Source: Prinia subflava (taxonomy: Eukaryota > Chordata > Aves > Passeriformes > Cisticolidae). Taken from it: a stretch of 64,000 nucleotides of DNA. Shown piece after piece: positions 62,448 through 64,000 of the stretch. Below the pieces are notes generated by a model, which worked only from the letters and a program-made list of their open reading frames with translations, did not search any database and was not told the origin of the DNA. Location of the stretch: contig NC_086283.1 of the NCBI RefSeq assembly GCF_021018805.1, forward strand, positions 55,294,705 to 55,358,704, read 5' to 3'. The translations under genes and the position numbers were made by a program. Every line of letters begins with the position of its first letter. Positions within the stretch are counted from its first letter, which is position 1.

Positions 62448-62533
62448 ATTGAGACAAAAAGAAAGAAAAAATAGAAAAAAGAAAAAAGAGGGAAAAGGAA
62501 AAAGAGAGGGAAAAGGAAAAAAAGAAAGAAGGT
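62448..62533. repeat. Polypurine (GA/A-rich) tract
   Basis: About 85 bases that are almost only A and G on the plus strand, with GAAAGAAAAA and GGGAAAAGGAAAAAG units. The lysine/glutamate-rich frame over it is a product of the repeat. Confidence 0.85.
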
Positions 62534-63470
62534 CTTTACTAAATAGAAAGCAATCGTGCATAAGAACCACTTCTGTACAAAATGTAGGTAAGTGGAGCTG
62601 TGGAAGAAGCAGACAATGGGAAGACAGAGAAATAATAATTTGGAAAAATTTTCTTCTCCTGACCCACATGCCTCCTCTTCCTGTCATTCTTCTATCCCAA
62701 AGGTTGTTGACATAAGTCCTGAGGATCTGCTGAGCTGTTAATAGTGCCTGCCTTTTTTAAAACTAATGAAAATATATCTCAGTAAAGATGGGTGAAGAGT
62801 AATATTAAAAGTACATATGGTAAGCAAAATTCTGAACAGAACTTTAAAAACTTTCTCCAAACTACTGATGAGTTCCTTAAAATGCTGAAACTGTGAGAGA
62901 TATGATAGTATATCCTTCTGTTCCCTTCACATCTAGCATCAAGTAGGGTTTGCTTCATGTGCTATTTTTCACAAAGAGTTGCTGAATTCTGCATGCAAAC
63001 TTTCATTGTAAAATATTCAGGCATTTTTTTCCTGGCAGTGGGATCAGAAACAACTGAATGAAATGTTCCTCCCACTGCACTTTGTTTACTCCTGACTTAA
63101 GAAGCCTGCTATTATGGAAATTGTACCTAATTTTCATGATTTTGGCTCTTGGAGCTTGTTTTGGACAAAGCCCTCTAGGCTTTGCTTAGGTAATACACTA
63201 ACTCAGATGTCATATCCTGACATGTCAGCATGTCAAAACAGAGATACTCATAGGAGTAGGTTAGGCATGTTCCTCAGTAGCTTATCAAGTGGGAATCATG
63301 GCATCAGTGAAGGTAAATGAGGCTGCAGGGAAGATCAGGTCTCTACTGGCAGCATTCTGTGCTGATTACATTTTCTGTTGTTTGATGACAAAGCTAAAAA
63401 TGAAGAGATTAATTAAAAGGGGAAGACAAATCCCAAGAACAGACTGAAAAATAACTTTTTCTTTCCATAT

Positions 63471-63522
63471 TTTATTTTCCACAGATCTTTGTTAATTTTA
63501 TTTTCCACAGATTTATGTTAAT
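63471..63522. repeat. 26-bp tandem duplication
   Basis: TTTATTTTCCACAGAT followed by CTTTGTTAAT (63471-63496) is repeated with two changes as TTTATTTTCCACAGAT and TTATGTTAAT (63497-63522). Near-identity implies a fairly recent local duplication. Confidence 0.9.
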
Positions 63523-63671
63523 TTATTGCAGAAAAATAAAGAGAGGGGAACATTCAGATGTTTGACCCCTCTCTGGTCATAACGATGTTAAACATCACAA
63601 GCACATTAGTTTATGTTCTAGTTCCTGTGCTATGTAACAGTCTATTATAACTTGTTTTATTACTCAGTGAC

Positions 63672-63734
63672 TTTTGTTATATAGCTTGAAACATAACTTA
63701 TATTATAAGCTATATATTTTGTTATATAGCTTGA
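63672..63734. repeat. Direct repeat of 18 bp, spaced 45 bp
   Basis: TTTTGTTATATAGCTTGA occurs at 63672-63689 and 63717-63734, with an AT-rich stretch between that contains the inverted word AAGCTATATA. Confidence 0.9.
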
Positions 63735-64000
63735 TATATAGTACTGGAAAAAGAAAGGGGTTAACCATGCAGTGCTAAGTTTTAAAATTTTTTTACAGTA
63801 TATTGCAGACTTTTGCTTCTACTATTCAAAATCATACAGACACAAAATATAGGTGAAGAGGAGATTATCAGGTTACAACAGTAGATAGTGAAGGTTTAAA
63901 TTCTTACGTCCAATCCAAATCCTAATGTGACCTTTTCATTCCAGAATGAAACGTTAACACTGTTAGGGACTATGGCACTCAACCCCTCCCTGCCACTGGC

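Larger units (their letters stand above)
61387..64000. other. Non-coding sequence to the window end
   Basis: No gene recognised. It contains a purine tract (62448-62533) and two local duplications (63471-63522 and 63672-63734), listed separately. The minus-strand frame at 61430-61627, in a slightly GC-richer patch, has no known domain. Confidence 0.6.

Overview
The window looks like bird nuclear DNA, most likely from a songbird. The bird assignment rests on seven CR1 LINE fragments, one of which ends in the diagnostic CR1 3' terminus, and on several long-terminal-repeat (LTR) elements of kinds common in birds. The songbird part is inferred from the density of endogenous retrovirus (ERV) LTRs and from remembered LTR families. 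I could run no database search. The background is AT-rich. I found no host protein-coding gene, exon set, tRNA, rRNA, CRISPR array or bacterial-style operon that I can defend. Nearly all open reading frames are short and look like chance or are antisense to repeats. The window is best read as intergenic DNA or the inside of a very large intron.

Layout. From 1 to 6.3 kb is unique AT-rich sequence with a perfect 18-bp hairpin at 1406-1450. A 5'-truncated CR1 of about 2.9 kb lies on the minus strand at 6303-9245, keeping decayed endonuclease and reverse transcriptase segments and carrying a probable foreign insert. A second CR1 remnant (11468-13045) and a third (17188-17805) follow, also on the minus strand. 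A minus-strand ERV LTR lies at about 25038-26124, with a degenerate internal tandem array of about 45 bp. From 26 to 42 kb is mostly unique sequence with an ancient CR1 (35560-36270). Two further minus-strand CR1s lie at 42438-43436 and 44176-44870. A 1365-bp solo LTR lies at 47266-48630 with matching 5-bp target duplications.

The segment from 55.5 to 61.4 kb is a cluster of retroviral remnants. It holds a short CR1 tail and a (GGCAA)n minisatellite. It then holds the 3' end of an ERVL-like provirus (integrase remnant, polypurine tract and 3' LTR, 55880-57207). After that come a minus-strand solo LTR sharing the same U5 (58050-58859, 5-bp target duplication) and an ERVK-like solo LTR (60698-61380, 6-bp target duplication). 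The window ends in AT-rich sequence with small tandem duplications.

There is no interacting gene system here. The recoverable biology is retrotransposon history: CR1s that all point the same way, solo LTRs left by recombination, and one truncated ERVL provirus. No undescribed functional system is supported. The most distinctive observations are the exact LTR ends with their target duplications, the pair of inverted LTRs with a shared U5, and the perfect hairpin near 1.4 kb.
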